A DNA stretch of 46,161 bases, from contig JAIOSJ010000176.1 of assembly GCA_021107705.1 (NCBI GenBank), forward strand, positions 1-46,161, in the 5' to 3' direction. Position 1 is the first letter of the stretch. The number at the start of each line of letters is the position of its first letter. The notes beneath the pieces are model-generated. The model was not told the DNA's origin. It saw only the letters and a program-made list of their open reading frames with translations, and did not search any database. The translations under genes and the position numbers were made by a program. Positions 1 to 11,230 of the stretch are shown one piece after another. The stretch is from Thermoanaerobaculales bacterium (GTDB taxonomy: Bacteria; Acidobacteriota; Thermoanaerobaculia; Thermoanaerobaculales; Sulfomarinibacteraceae).

Positions 1-266
1 GCAAAAATCTCGGGCAATTCGTAAGAATGAAATTCTCGTATGGCTTCCGAAACACCGTCAAAGAAGCGTCGTGGTGTCTTGATGATGAGGAGGTACTCAG
101 TGTCTTCGCACACTTTTCCCTTCCAGCGATAAATCGAGCGCAGGCAGGGAATGATGTTGACACAGGTTGCCAGGCGACGATCAATGAGTTCTTCGGAGAT
201 CTCCACCGCCTGTTGCTCGGTGCCGACGGAGGTCAAAATAACGGTAAGGGCTTCCAAATCACTCAT
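1..266 (-). CDS. cutA: Divalent-cation tolerance protein CutA (3' end truncated by window start)
   Basis: Not in ORF track because partial. Reverse-complement translation from ATG at 266: MSDLEALTVILTSVGTEQQAVEISEELIDRRLATCVNIIPCLRSIYRWKGKVCEDTEYLLIIKTPRRFFDGVSEAIREFHSYELPEIF, matching the CutA pattern (RLATCVNI, Y.W.GK......E.LL..KT, HSYE.PEI). Confidence 0.93.
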   Translation of the reverse strand, partial: MSDLEALTVILTSVGTEQQAVEISEELIDRRLATCVNIIPCLRSIYRWKGKVCEDTEYLLIIKTPRRFFDGVSEAIREFHSYELPEIF

Positions 267-348
267 ATTTAAACGCTATCGCGGATCCTATCAGCCGTCA
301 AGAAGAGAAGCTCTGCTGCAGCAAATGGAGATGCTCCCGCGCGGCCGA

Positions 349-951
349 TCAGTATCGCCGCAACAATCCGACCACAACGCCTTGGATCAACACATTGGCG
401 GCCGGCTCAAGAATGGGTTCGAATCTTTCATTTGCCGGCTGAAGAAGAACCATCTCCCCCGGTCGGCGGAAAACCCTCTTGAGCGTGACCTCGCCGTCTA
501 CCAGGGCTACCACCATTTCTCCATCTCGAGCCTCATTGGTTCGGCGCACGATGACCTCGTCCCCGTCGTGAATACCATCGTCAATCATTGAGAGACCACG
601 AACTCGGAGAATGAAATTCTCGCCGCCGGCCATATCGGGCGGAACCTGTGTTCGACCCTCTTCAGCGAAACTTTCTATCGGAGAACCCGCGGCAACGGTA
701 CCTAGTATCGGAAGGGTCACTTGCGTTTCGCCAATGTCCGGCGACGCCAGGGTGAGGCCCCTTTTCTGATGTTTGTCTCGAATCAACAACCCCTTCTTAA
801 TCAAGAGGTTGACATGTTTCTGGGCAGAGGCGGTACTGGAGAAGCCGAATTTTTCGGATATTTCCCGGAGGGTCGGAGCCACTCCTTCGCCTTGGATCCT
901 GAATTCGATAAAACGAAAGATTTCCTGTTGGCGTTCGGTGAGATAGAACAT
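349..951 (-). CDS. lexA: LexA repressor
   Basis: N-terminal wHTH (LTERQQEIFRFIEFRIQGEGVAPTLREISEKFGFSS), Ala-Gly cleavage site (GTVAAGSPI), catalytic Ser and Lys regions (RGLSMIDDGI, ALVDGEVTLKR). Start set at MFYLTERQ rather than the upstream ORF-track Met. Confidence 0.95.
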   Translation of the reverse strand: MFYLTERQQEIFRFIEFRIQGEGVAPTLREISEKFGFSSTASAQKHVNLLIKKGLLIRDKHQKRGLTLASPDIGETQVTLPILGTVAAGSPIESFAEEGRTQVPPDMAGGENFILRVRGLSMIDDGIHDGDEVIVRRTNEARDGEMVVALVDGEVTLKRVFRRPGEMVLLQPANERFEPILEPAANVLIQGVVVGLLRRY

Positions 952-965
952 CAACCCCCCCCACA

Positions 966-994
966 AGGTTAGGCGAACACAAGGCATAAATCAA
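966..994 (-). promoter_or_regulatory. Candidate sigma70-type promoter for lexA (TTGATT-N17-TAACCT)
   Basis: Read on the minus strand just upstream of the lexA start; correct 17-nt spacing, weak -10. Confidence 0.35.
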
Positions 995-1031
995 GCGTTG
1001 TCTCGCCTTTTGGGTGATGATGGGAAAATGG

Positions 1032-1105
1032 TCGGGGCGAGAGGACTTGAACCTCCGGCCTCACGGTCCCGAACCGTGCGCTCTACCAGACTGAGCTACG
1101 CCCCG
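1032..1105 (-). tRNA. tRNA-Pro (anticodon CGG)
   Basis: Cloverleaf: CGGGGCGTAGCTCAGTCTGGTAGAGCGCACGGTTCGGGACCGTGAGGCCGGAGGTTCAAGTCCTCTCGCCCCGA; 7-bp acceptor, anticodon loop TTCGGGA, T-loop GGTTCAAGTCC. Confidence 0.95.
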
Positions 1106-1116
1106 ACGGGGCGCAT

Positions 1117-1145
1117 ATTCTAGACCAGGGCGGGCCAAAACGCAA
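1117..1145 (-). promoter_or_regulatory. Candidate sigma70-type promoter for tRNA-Pro (TTGCGT-N17-TAGAAT)
   Basis: Minus-strand hexamers with 17-nt spacer, 12 nt upstream of the tRNA 5' end. Confidence 0.5.
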
Positions 1146-1165
1146 TCAACACCATTCTTCCCGGC

Positions 1166-1195
1166 TTGACACCCCCGCTTTGGGCCGGGTAGGGT
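1166..1195 (+). promoter_or_regulatory. Candidate sigma70-type promoter for the NSS transporter (TTGACA-N18-TAGGGT)
   Basis: Perfect -35 hexamer, 20 nt upstream of the 1215 ATG. Confidence 0.5.
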
Positions 1196-1214
1196 TCTGG
1201 GCGCGAGGACACTG

Positions 1215-2621
1215 ATGGACAATCACCAGCAAAACGCGGAGCGTGCTCAGTGGGGGAGCCGGCTCGGCTTCATCCTGGCTGCCGCGGGGAGCGCCGTAGG
1301 GCTCGGTAACCTGTGGAAGTTTCCCTATATCACCTTCGAAAACGGCGGAGGGGCCTTTGTTCTGGTCTATCTCGGCGCCATCGTCCTGGTCGGCGCACCG
1401 ATCATGTTTGCTGAGATCCTTCTGGGACGACGGACCAAGCAGAATCCCGTCGGTGCCTTTCGCCTGCTGGGCCGGGGCCGGCCCGGGGGCCTAGCTTGGA
1501 CCGGGGTCGGCATCCTCGGTGTTGTGGCCGGGTTTGTGATCCTCTCATACTACAGCGTCGTGGCGGGCTGGACTCTGCGCTATATCGTGCTGGCGCTCTC
1601 GGGAAATCTCGCCCCCCTCGCCGGTGATCCGGCGGCCCTTCAGGCCTTTTTCGGCACCTTCCTCTCGAATCCGTGGCAACAGACCTTTTTCCATCTTCTT
1701 TTCATGGGCGCAACCGTGGGCGTTGTTTACCTCGGGGTCGGCCGCGGAATCGAGCGGGCCGCCAAGGTTCTGATGCCGATTTTGTTCGTGATTCTGCTCG
1801 GCCTGATTGTTTACGTCGTGTGGACCCCGGGTTTCCACCGTGCGTTGGTCTTTATCTTCCGGCCGAATTTCTCTGAGCTGACGAGAGGCGGGGTGTTGGA
1901 AGCGCTGGGACATAGCTTTTTCACCCTCAGTCTGGGGATGGGCGCGATGCTGACTTATGGCAGCTACATGCGGAAAAAGACATCGATTCCGCGGGCGGCC
2001 ATCACGGTCTGTATCCTCGACACGGTAATCGCGGTGATGGCGTGCGTCATCATGTTCTCCATTATTTTCAGCTTCGATTTCGAGATCGCCAAATCTTCGA
2101 CGATTTTGTTTACCACCCTTCCGGTGGTCTTTTTCAAGCTTCCTGGGGGCGTGGTGATCAGTGCCCTTTTCTACGTCTTGGTTGCCTTCGCCGCCCTTAC
2201 CAGCACGATCAGCCTGCTTGAAGTGGTCGCGAGTTATGCAATCGACGAGTTCGGGTGGGCGCGGCGCAGAGCCACCCTCATCATGGGCGGCGCCATCGGG
2301 CTTTTCGGCATTCTCAACGCCCTGAGTCTCGGCGGCGTCGGCGCGCTGTCCGAGATCAATTTCATCGGCCGACCCTCTACGGCGGGGGTTTTTGGAACCC
2401 TCGACTACCTCGCCAGTAACTGGTTTTTGCCGGTCGGTGGTTTTTTGGTCGCGCTGTTCGTGGGCTGGGTTCTGACCAAGGACGAAAACCGGCAGGAGCT
2501 TGAAACGGGGCATGGGCGTATGGCGACCTTCGGCATTTGGCGCTTTCTCATTCGCTTTGCCGCTCCCCTGGCCGTCGGCGCGATCATCGTCAGCGTCATT
2601 CTCGGGGCTGAATACCAGTAG
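1215..2621 (+). CDS. Sodium:neurotransmitter symporter (NSS/SNF) family transporter
   Basis: QWGSRLGFILAAAGSAVGLGNLWKFPYITFENGGGAFVLVYL is the NSS TM1 signature; multi-TM protein. Confidence 0.95.
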   Translation: MDNHQQNAERAQWGSRLGFILAAAGSAVGLGNLWKFPYITFENGGGAFVLVYLGAIVLVGAPIMFAEILLGRRTKQNPVGAFRLLGRGRPGGLAWTGVGILGVVAGFVILSYYSVVAGWTLRYIVLALSGNLAPLAGDPAALQAFFGTFLSNPWQQTFFHLLFMGATVGVVYLGVGRGIERAAKVLMPILFVILLGLIVYVVWTPGFHRALVFIFRPNFSELTRGGVLEALGHSFFTLSLGMGAMLTYGSYMRKKTSIPRAAITVCILDTVIAVMACVIMFSIIFSFDFEIAKSSTILFTTLPVVFFKLPGGVVISALFYVLVAFAALTSTISLLEVVASYAIDEFGWARRRATLIMGGAIGLFGILNALSLGGVGALSEINFIGRPSTAGVFGTLDYLASNWFLPVGGFLVALFVGWVLTKDENRQELETGHGRMATFGIWRFLIRFAAPLAVGAIIVSVILGAEYQ

Positions 2622-2682
2622 GGCCTGGAGACTGGCCCGAGATTTTCGTCAGAATGCGCCGTCATTTGGTTGGTTATCGGTG

Positions 2683-2703
2683 GGCTGAGGGCTGATGGCT
2701 GAC
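2683..2703. repeat. Heptanucleotide tandem repeat GGCTGAN x3
   Basis: ggctgag ggctgat ggctgac directly in tandem. Confidence 0.7.
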
Positions 2704-2707
2704 AGCT

Positions 2708-2749
2708 ACCCAGCGGAGCTGGAACCTCTTCGGTTTCGGCGCCGCTGGG

Positions 2750-2750
<1 letters not shown>
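2708..2750. terminator. Hairpin between convergent NSS transporter and atpC
   Basis: acccagcgg...ccgctgggt 9-bp stem with an inner aacc/ggtt pairing; abuts the atpC stop; no clear T-tract. Confidence 0.5.
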
Positions 2751-4587
<1,837 letters not shown>

Positions 4588-4599
4588 TCAATCAACTCC

Positions 4600-5469
4600 C
4601 TACTCTGCCGGCGCCTGTGCGCCGGAGACTATCTCAATCAGTTCCTTGGTAATGGCCGCCTGCCTGGTACGGTTGTATAACAGGGTGAGGCTGTCGATCA
4701 TCTCACCGGCGTTCTTGGTGGCCGCCTCCATCGCCGTCATGCGGGCCGCCTGTTCGGCCGCGGCCGAGTCGAGAAGTGCGGTCTGAACCCTTGCCTCGAC
4801 ATAACCCGGCAAAAGAGTGTCCAACAGAGCCGCCGGGTCGGGTTCGTAAAGGTAGTCAACCATCTCATCAGTCGGACCGCGTTCGTCCATCCGCGGCGGT
4901 TCGATGGGCAACAGCCTTTCGAGGGTGGTCTCATGGCGGATTAAATTGATAAATCGGTTATAAATGACCCAAACCCCGGAGACCTGGCCTGAATTGAATG
5001 CCTTTATGCACATCTGAGCTAAGCGCGGCCCGTCTTCCGGGCCGAGATTCGACATTATTTCCCGCTCCTCGTGGGCAACCGCATAGTCTTGGGCCTTGAA
5101 ATAGTCTGCGGCCTTACGGCCGACGGCCACGATCTCGGCTCCGTCCCATTGGGCTGGGGCGCGGAGTTCCCTCTCGGCTTCACGCAGAAGACTGGCGTTG
5201 AACGAACCGCACAGGCCCTTGTCCGAACTGATGACGACGACCCAAACATGCCCCGCTTCCCTACGTTTGAGCAGGGGGTGGTCATATTCGGTGCGGGAAG
5301 CGACCCGCGCCAAGACCTTCGCCAGGGTGTCGGCATAGGGGCGGGCCTCGGCGACGGCTGTCTGTGCACGGCGCAGTTTTGCCGCGGCGACCATTTTCAT
5401 GGCCTTGGTGATCTGGCGGGTTCCCTTGACCGAGCGAATCCGGCGTTGAAGGTCCCTAGTGTTCGCCAA
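4600..5469 (-). CDS. atpG: ATP synthase gamma subunit (probable TTG start overlapping the atpA stop)
   Basis: [35 protein letters not shown]...[11 protein letters not shown]...[24 protein letters not shown]-track ORF runs upstream to 5517; the start at 5469 is inferred. Confidence 0.95.
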   Translation of the reverse strand: MANTRDLQRRIRSVKGTRQITKAMKMVAAAKLRRAQTAVAEARPYADTLAKVLARVASRTEYDHPLLKRREAGHVWVVVISSDKGLCGSFNASLLREAERELRAPAQWDGAEIVAVGRKAADYFKAQDYAVAHEEREIMSNLGPEDGPRLAQMCIKAFNSGQVSGVWVIYNRFINLIRHETTLERLLPIEPPRMDERGPTDEMVDYLYEPDPAALLDTLLPGYVEARVQTALLDSAAAEQAARMTAMEAATKNAGEMIDSLTLLYNRTRQAAITKELIEIVSGAQAPAE

Positions 5470-6994
5470 GGCTCGCCTCCGGGTGCTCCTTGATGAACCG
5501 GTCAATCGCCTTGTCAATTGCTGTTGCGAGGGCCTTAGCCGTCGCCTCTTCCATTTTTCCGGTGGTGCGGATGGCGTCGAGCGTCTGTTGTGCCTCCTCC
5601 TGAACGCTGGTGTGGAGGAACGGTTCGAAGGCGCCGATTGCGGAAACTTTCAGGCGATCCAGGTGGCCCTTGGTTCCGGCAAAGATCGAAACCGCCTGTA
5701 GCTCAACCGAAAGGGGCCGATATTGACCCTGTTTGAGAATCTCCATCAGGCGTTCGCCTCGGGCGAGCTGGTTCTGTGTGGCCTTGTCGAGATCCGAGCC
5801 GAATTGAGCGAAAGCGGCTAGTTCCCGGTACTGAGCAAGATCCAGCCGTAGGGAGCCGGCGATAGCCTTCATCGCCTTGATTTGGGCATTTCCTCCAACG
5901 CGACTCACCGACAACCCGACGTTGACCGCCGGGCGTTGACCGGCGAAAAACAGGTCACCCTCCAAGTAGATTTGGCCATCGGTGATCGAAATGACGTTGG
6001 TCGGAATATAGGCCGAAACGTCCCCCATCTGAGTTTCGATCACGGGCAAAGCCGTAAGGCTGCCGCCACCTTCGGCATCATTGAGTTTGGCTGCCCGTTC
6101 AAGCAACCGTGAGTGCAGATAGAAAACATCCCCAGGAAAGGCTTCGCGGCCCGGTGGACGACGCAAAAGAAGAGAAATTTCCCGATAGGCCTGGGCGTGC
6201 TTCGTTAGATCGTCGTAAAAGATAACGGCGTGTTTCTTGTTGTAGAGGAAATACTCCCCAATGGCTGCGCCGGCATAGGGGGCGAGGTACTGCAAGGAGG
6301 CGGGCTCGGATGCCGTCGCCGAAACGATGATGGTGTGTTCCATCGCGCCATGTTTTTCGAGGGTTGAGATCACCTGGGCAACTGTGGACGCTTTCTGGCC
6401 GATCGCCACGTAAACACAGATATTCCCGGTGCCCTTCTGATTGATGATGGCGTCGAGAATGATGGCGGTCTTGCCGGTCTGGCGATCCCCGATGATGAGT
6501 TCGCGCTGGCCACGACCAATAGGGATCATGGCGTCGATGGCCTTGATTCCGGTCTGCATCGGCTCAGTCACCGGCTTCCGGGCGACCACGCCGGGCGCGA
6601 TGCGCTCGAGCGGGTATCGCTCAGTCGCCTGAACCGGCCCCTTGCCGTCGAGCGGGATTCCGAGGGGATTCACCACGCGGCCGACAACCCCTTCGCCGAC
6701 CGGGAGGTCGAGGATGCGCCCTGTCCGTTTGACCTCGTCGCCCTCCTTCACGAGGTGGACCTCCCCCATGAGAACACAGCCAACGTTATCGTCCTCGAGG
6801 TTGAGCGCGAGTCCGTAGACGTCGTGGGGCAATTGCACCAATTCCCCCGCCATCACTCCCTCAAGACCATAAACACGCGCAATTCCGTCTCCAACGCTGA
6901 TAATGGTCCCGACCTCGGACATGTCGATGGCGGTCTCGTGGCCTTCAATCTCGCGACGAATGATATCCGCAATTTCGGCGGCTTTGATCTGCAT
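5456..6994 (-). CDS. atpA: ATP synthase alpha subunit
   Basis: [53 protein letters not shown]. Confidence 0.99.
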   Translation of the reverse strand: MQIKAAEIADIIRREIEGHETAIDMSEVGTIISVGDGIARVYGLEGVMAGELVQLPHDVYGLALNLEDDNVGCVLMGEVHLVKEGDEVKRTGRILDLPVGEGVVGRVVNPLGIPLDGKGPVQATERYPLERIAPGVVARKPVTEPMQTGIKAIDAMIPIGRGQRELIIGDRQTGKTAIILDAIINQKGTGNICVYVAIGQKASTVAQVISTLEKHGAMEHTIIVSATASEPASLQYLAPYAGAAIGEYFLYNKKHAVIFYDDLTKHAQAYREISLLLRRPPGREAFPGDVFYLHSRLLERAAKLNDAEGGGSLTALPVIETQMGDVSAYIPTNVISITDGQIYLEGDLFFAGQRPAVNVGLSVSRVGGNAQIKAMKAIAGSLRLDLAQYRELAAFAQFGSDLDKATQNQLARGERLMEILKQGQYRPLSVELQAVSIFAGTKGHLDRLKVSAIGAFEPFLHTSVQEEAQQTLDAIRTTGKMEEATAKALATAIDKAIDRFIKEHPEASLGEH

Positions 6995-7022
6995 ATAGAA
7001 CCCCTATTTCCCTTGGGTTTGT

Positions 7023-7556
7023 TTATTTTCTTTCTCGGCCCAGTTGCTGTAACTGACCGTCCAGTGATCCATCAAAAACACGGGAGCCCACCTGAACTCG
7101 AAATCCGGCCAGGAGCTCGGGCCTTTCCACAAAATCGGCAACCACTTCGGCGGCAACAACTTTTTTCATGGCGTCGAGTAGGGTCGCGCGAGCGGCTTCG
7201 CTCAAAGGCCCCGGCGTTTCGACGCGGGCGTGAACCCGCCCCAGTGCGCGATCGACGACATCTCGATAGGTCTTGGCGATTTTTTCCATATGTTCAAGAC
7301 GATAGTGCCGCTGCACCACATGAATGAACCGACGCACCACGTGCTCGGTACCGAGGGCATCCAACACGGCGTCTAAAATCGAAGTTTTGGCTTCTTGAGA
7401 CACGAGCGGCGTGACCATCACACGGAGAAGCTCGGGCACGCTGACAACGACCTCCGCCACCTGTTCGACGGGCCTGACCATTTCTTCCGCCGTCCTGGCG
7501 TCGGCAGCGGTGTCAAATAACGCCTTGGCGTAGGGGGCGGCTCGAAATCCAGCCAT
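7023..7556 (-). CDS. atpH: ATP synthase delta subunit
   Basis: AAPYAKALFDTAAD...; C-terminal ELLAGFRVQVGSRVFDGSLDGQLQQL; position between atpA and atpF. Confidence 0.93.
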   Translation of the reverse strand: MAGFRAAPYAKALFDTAADARTAEEMVRPVEQVAEVVVSVPELLRVMVTPLVSQEAKTSILDAVLDALGTEHVVRRFIHVVQRHYRLEHMEKIAKTYRDVVDRALGRVHARVETPGPLSEAARATLLDAMKKVVAAEVVADFVERPELLAGFRVQVGSRVFDGSLDGQLQQLGRERK

Positions 7557-7559
7557 CGC

Positions 7560-8126
7560 CTATTTCTCCTCCATCGCTTGCAGTGCGGTGACGCTACGTT
7601 CGAGAACCCGGGCTCGGTCGGCTTCGGTCATTTCTTTCTCCAACAAGGCGCGCGCTATCTTTGTGGTCAATTTGGTTGTCTCACGCGCCAACTGTTCGCG
7701 CGTTTCGGCCCCCCGCCGCTCGATTTCCTCGCTGACCCTGCGAAGAAACCTCTCCTCCTCGGCCGCGCCCTCTTCGGCTAGGCGCGCTGCCTCGGCTCGG
7801 CCCTGCTCCTCGGCCCGCACAGCCATGGCGGACACTTCGTTTTCTACCGACGCCAATCGCTTGGCAACCTCTTGTTTGAGCTCTTCGGCCTCTTGGAGGC
7901 GCGTTTTTGCCAATTCGAGTTGGGTCCCAATGCTTTCCTGACGAGCATCTAAGAACGCCGACACGGGGCGGCCGACAAAACGCGCCAGAAGGTAGAGAAA
8001 GAGGGTGAGATTCAAAGCAAGCCACAAGAAGACCGGAACCCCGAGCTTGGTCTCGCCGTGATCGACGAGAAAGGCCAGACAGAGCAAAACGACAAAGACC
8101 GCTATCCAGGCGCCCACCGTTTTCAC
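7560..8126 (-). CDS. atpF: ATP synthase b subunit
   Basis: TM helix followed by FVGRPVSAFLDARQESIGTQLELAKTRLQEAEELKQEV coiled coil. Confidence 0.9.
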   Translation of the reverse strand: MKTVGAWIAVFVVLLCLAFLVDHGETKLGVPVFLWLALNLTLFLYLLARFVGRPVSAFLDARQESIGTQLELAKTRLQEAEELKQEVAKRLASVENEVSAMAVRAEEQGRAEAARLAEEGAAEEERFLRRVSEEIERRGAETREQLARETTKLTTKIARALLEKEMTEADRARVLERSVTALQAMEEK

Positions 8127-8554
8127 GAAAGCACCTCCCGACCCACAAGTCGGGTGGCAAGTTCCTGCGCGAGCAACGTGGCCTGGTTATGAAGTTCCTT
8201 TCGCGCCGTTTCTGCCTCGCGAGCCAGGTCCGCAACAGCGACGCGAAGTTCTTCATCGGCCCTTTCGCGGGCCCCTTCCATACGTTGTCGGCGTGCCGCC
8301 TGGGCCTCGGCACAATAGGCTTCCCGTGCCCGGGAAGCGCTGCGAGCCGCTTCCGACAGTTCTTCCTCAAGGCGCGCCGTCGCCGAAACCAAGGCTTCGT
8401 TCTTTGCCGCCCATTCCTTTTCGGCGCTATCGATGCGCGAGTTCCGCTCCTCGAGAACCGTGGTCACGGGTTGAATGAGAAATCTATGGACCAACCACAA
8501 GGTCACCCAAAAACAAAGGATGATGAAAACAAGTGATAAATTCGGTGGGGTCAT
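8123..8554 (-). CDS. ATP synthase b'-type subunit
   Basis: N-terminal TM, QPVTTVLEERNSRIDSAEKEWAAKNEAL coiled coil; overlaps the atpF start. Confidence 0.85.
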   Translation of the reverse strand: MTPPNLSLVFIILCFWVTLWLVHRFLIQPVTTVLEERNSRIDSAEKEWAAKNEALVSATARLEEELSEAARSASRAREAYCAEAQAARRQRMEGARERADEELRVAVADLAREAETARKELHNQATLLAQELATRLVGREVLS

Positions 8555-8621
8555 TCGCCTCTCCTGGGGTCGGCTCTTCGGAAAAAGCCGGCCGCTTACG
8601 CCATGAGATCATCCTGCTGAG

Positions 8622-8999
8622 TCAGGGCGCCAGTGCTTTTCGGGCCGTCGTTGTTTTCCGGCTGTCGGTTCCTTCCATCTTGACCTTTCCTTCCAGAAAG
8701 GCCCCCTCTTCCATCACCAACGCAGGCGTGAAAATCTCTGCCCACACTTTGGCCGAAGCATGCAACACGACCTGTTCTGTCGCGCGGATCGTACCACGGA
8801 CCTCGCCGCCCACCACACATCGCGCGACCTCGATTTCGCCGTCAATGCTACCGCTTTCGCCAACCAAAAGTTCTGAGGCCGACTTAACCTGGCCCTCGAG
8901 GCGCCCATCCAGACGGAAGGACTGTTTAAATTCCAGCTCGCCTCGGATGACGCAATCTGCATCAACGAATCCATTCAGCGCATCATTCCCGCGTACCAT
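8622..8999 (-). CDS. Bactofilin family protein
   Basis: GFVDADCVIRGELEFKQSFRLDGRLEGQVKSASELLVGESGSIDGEIEVARCVVGGEVRGTIRATEQVVLHASAKVWAEIFTPALVMEEGAFLEG repetitive beta-helix pattern typical of bactofilins. Confidence 0.93.
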   Translation of the reverse strand: MVRGNDALNGFVDADCVIRGELEFKQSFRLDGRLEGQVKSASELLVGESGSIDGEIEVARCVVGGEVRGTIRATEQVVLHASAKVWAEIFTPALVMEEGAFLEGKVKMEGTDSRKTTTARKALAP

Positions 9000-9859
9000 T
9001 ATTCTTCCCCCACGAGGAGGTCGTAGACCCGCAAGAACTCGTCCTGGCTATCGCACTTCACAACGATTCGCCCTCCCCTGTTTGATACTTTAATCTCAAT
9101 TTTTGCTCCAAGCTTGAGAGAAAGCTTGTTTTCGGCGATTATTATATTTGGGTCGCGCGCAGGAGCCGCTTTTTTTGGGGCCCCTTTTTCTCCAGCCGCG
9201 CGGTTGGCCTGGCTCGCGGTGCGCTCGATTTCACGAACGCTCAGGTCATCGCGGATGGCCGCCTCGGCCCACAAGATCTGCGCTTCAGCGTCAGAAAAGG
9301 ACAATAGGGCGCGCCCGTGCCCGGCCGTGAGCCGCCCCGCCTCCACCATTTCTTGCACGGGCTCGGGTAATTTAAGGAGACGCAGGGCATTGGCGACCGT
9401 GCTGCGATCAAAGCCGACCTTTTCGGCAATCTGCGCCTGAGTCAACCCGCCCTCGGCCCGCAAGACGTGGTAGGCCCTCGCTTCCTCGAGGGGTGTAAGA
9501 TCACGGCGCTGAAGATTCTCCACCAACGCAATCTCCAGCGCTCGTTCTTCGTCCACCTGTTCGCGGATAACAACCGGTATTTGTTTGAGGCCGGCCTTCT
9601 TTGCCGCTCGCCAGCGGCGCTCCCCGGCAAGAATCTTGAACTTCCCGGAACCAAGTTCGCTGACGAGAAGCGGTTGCAGGATTCCGTGCTTTCGGATCGA
9701 GGCCGCAAGGGACTCCAGGGCTTCGTTCTCAAACCGGTTTCGTGGCTGCTTCGGGTTTGCGTAGAGCCGCTCCACGTCAATCTCGGCAAAGCCGGCCCGT
9801 GCGGTGGGCACGTCCGGCATAAGCGCCTTGAGACCTCGTCCAAGTGCCCTTTTAGCCAT
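8999..9859 (-). CDS. parB: Chromosome partitioning protein ParB
   Basis: KRALGRGLKALMPD, NPKQPRNRFENEALESLAASIRKHGILQPL, AGERRWRAAKKAG, HTH TQAQIAEKVGFDRSTVAN. Start at MAKRALGRG. Confidence 0.97.
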   Translation of the reverse strand: MAKRALGRGLKALMPDVPTARAGFAEIDVERLYANPKQPRNRFENEALESLAASIRKHGILQPLLVSELGSGKFKILAGERRWRAAKKAGLKQIPVVIREQVDEERALEIALVENLQRRDLTPLEEARAYHVLRAEGGLTQAQIAEKVGFDRSTVANALRLLKLPEPVQEMVEAGRLTAGHGRALLSFSDAEAQILWAEAAIRDDLSVREIERTASQANRAAGEKGAPKKAAPARDPNIIIAENKLSLKLGAKIEIKVSNRGGRIVVKCDSQDEFLRVYDLLVGEE

Positions 9860-10631
9860 AGTTGACCTCCAGCCGGGAGAGATATTCCCTCGCCAATTGA
9901 AGATATGCCTGGGCGCCCCGGCTCCGAAGATCATAGGCGTGAATTGGTCGCCCAAACGAGGGGGCCTCGGCGAGACGAATATTGCGGGGAATCACCGCCT
10001 CGAACACCAGGTCGCCAAAAACGCTTTTGACCTCGTCCGCGACCTGTCGTGCCAGGTTGGTCCGGTCGTCATACATCGTGAGCAACACTCCGTCCAAGAC
10101 GAGTCCCGGATTCAGGAACCGGCGCACCTCGTCAATCGTTTTCATCAGTTCGCTGACACCCTCAAGGGCGAAATACTCACACTGGATCGGGACAATCATC
10201 GCATCAGCCGCCGCCAACGCGTTAATCGTGAGCTGGCCCAGCGCGGGAGGGCAGTCAATCATCACAAAACGAAAGCCCTCCACCTTCTGGAGAATGTCCC
10301 GCATCCGAAACTCGCGGCCCACCATTCCCACCAATTCAACTTCGGCGCCGGCCAGGTCGGGGGTGCTGGGAATCAGAGAAAGGTGGGGGAACTCGGTCTT
10401 GTAGACGGCGCCGTCCAACTCGCCCTTGCCGGAAATGAGGGCGTAGGTTGTCGCCCCGCCTGTTGCTTCGCCGTCCACCCCGAGGCCGGAGGTGCAGTTT
10501 GACTGGGGGTCGAGGTCCACCAGAAGCGTCCTCTGTTCGTACGCCGCCAAGGCCGCGCCGAGGTTCACGACTGTCGTCGTCTTGCCGACGCCGCCCTTTT
10601 GGTTTGCTACTGCGAGAATTCGAGGTTTCAC
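9852..10631 (-). CDS. parA: Chromosome partitioning ATPase ParA (GTG start)
   Basis: KPRILAVANQKGGVGKTTTVVNLGAALA, DLDPQSNCTSGLG, IDCPPALGQLTINAL. Confidence 0.97.
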   Translation of the reverse strand: MKPRILAVANQKGGVGKTTTVVNLGAALAAYEQRTLLVDLDPQSNCTSGLGVDGEATGGATTYALISGKGELDGAVYKTEFPHLSLIPSTPDLAGAEVELVGMVGREFRMRDILQKVEGFRFVMIDCPPALGQLTINALAAADAMIVPIQCEYFALEGVSELMKTIDEVRRFLNPGLVLDGVLLTMYDDRTNLARQVADEVKSVFGDLVFEAVIPRNIRLAEAPSFGRPIHAYDLRSRGAQAYLQLAREYLSRLEVNYG

Positions 10632-10639
10632 GTGGAACA
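10624..10639. promoter_or_regulatory. parS: parS-like ParB-binding site overlapping rsmG stop and parA start
   Basis: ggtttcacgtggaaca (reverse complement tgttccacgtgaaacc) versus consensus TGTTTCACGTGAAACA, 2 mismatches. Confidence 0.8.
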
Positions 10640-11230
10640 CACCTGAACTTGGATAAGCCGACCCCGGTCGAGGCCGATCAAGCCCGAGCTTAACACACGC
10701 CACCCCTCAAGCCGGCCGAGTCGCTCTTCTTCGGCCTCGGTTCCCCAGATAGCAACCTTGCCCATGGGCGCCAACCTGGGCCTGGCCCAGGCCAGGAGTC
10801 CCGGGTATCCGCCAACGGCCCGCACGGTGATGAGATCTATGTTCTCAACGGCAAGGTCCTGAAAGCGCACCCGTTCGACCTCGGCCTTAAGCCCGAGTTC
10901 ACGAACCATCATCTTCAAAAAGGCCCAGCGCTTTTGGCGCGGCTCCACAAGCACTCCGGACCACGCCTCCCGAACACACAAAAGGGGGATTCCGGGCAGT
11001 CCCCCGCCACTCCCGATATCCACCAGTTTTCCCCGCGGGGGCATAATGGCCACGGCTGCAAGCGCCTCGAGAAGGTGACGATTGACGAGCTCTCTTCGGC
11101 CGGCGAAGCGAACGAGATTGTGCCGCTTGGACCAGCGCTCGAGATGTGCGGCGTAAAGGGCGAGGCGTTCGACCGACTGCTCCGGCGCCTTTCCGCGAAG
11201 AAGGCCTTCGTAAGTTGTCTCCCGGGTCAT
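10628..11230 (-). CDS. rsmG: 16S rRNA (guanine527-N7)-methyltransferase RsmG
   Basis: LVDIGSGGGLPGIPLLCV, RAVGGYPGLLAWARPRLAPMGKVAIWGT; position between mnmG and parA. Confidence 0.93.
   Translation of the reverse strand: MTRETTYEGLLRGKAPEQSVERLALYAAHLERWSKRHNLVRFAGRRELVNRHLLEALAAVAIMPPRGKLVDIGSGGGLPGIPLLCVREAWSGVLVEPRQKRWAFLKMMVRELGLKAEVERVRFQDLAVENIDLITVRAVGGYPGLLAWARPRLAPMGKVAIWGTEAEEERLGRLEGWRVLSSGLIGLDRGRLIQVQVCST

Noticed and set aside
1545-2513. 322-aa minus-strand ORF opposite the NSS transporter
   Set aside because: Highly charged, low-complexity translation antisense to a clear transporter; a GC-driven shadow ORF.
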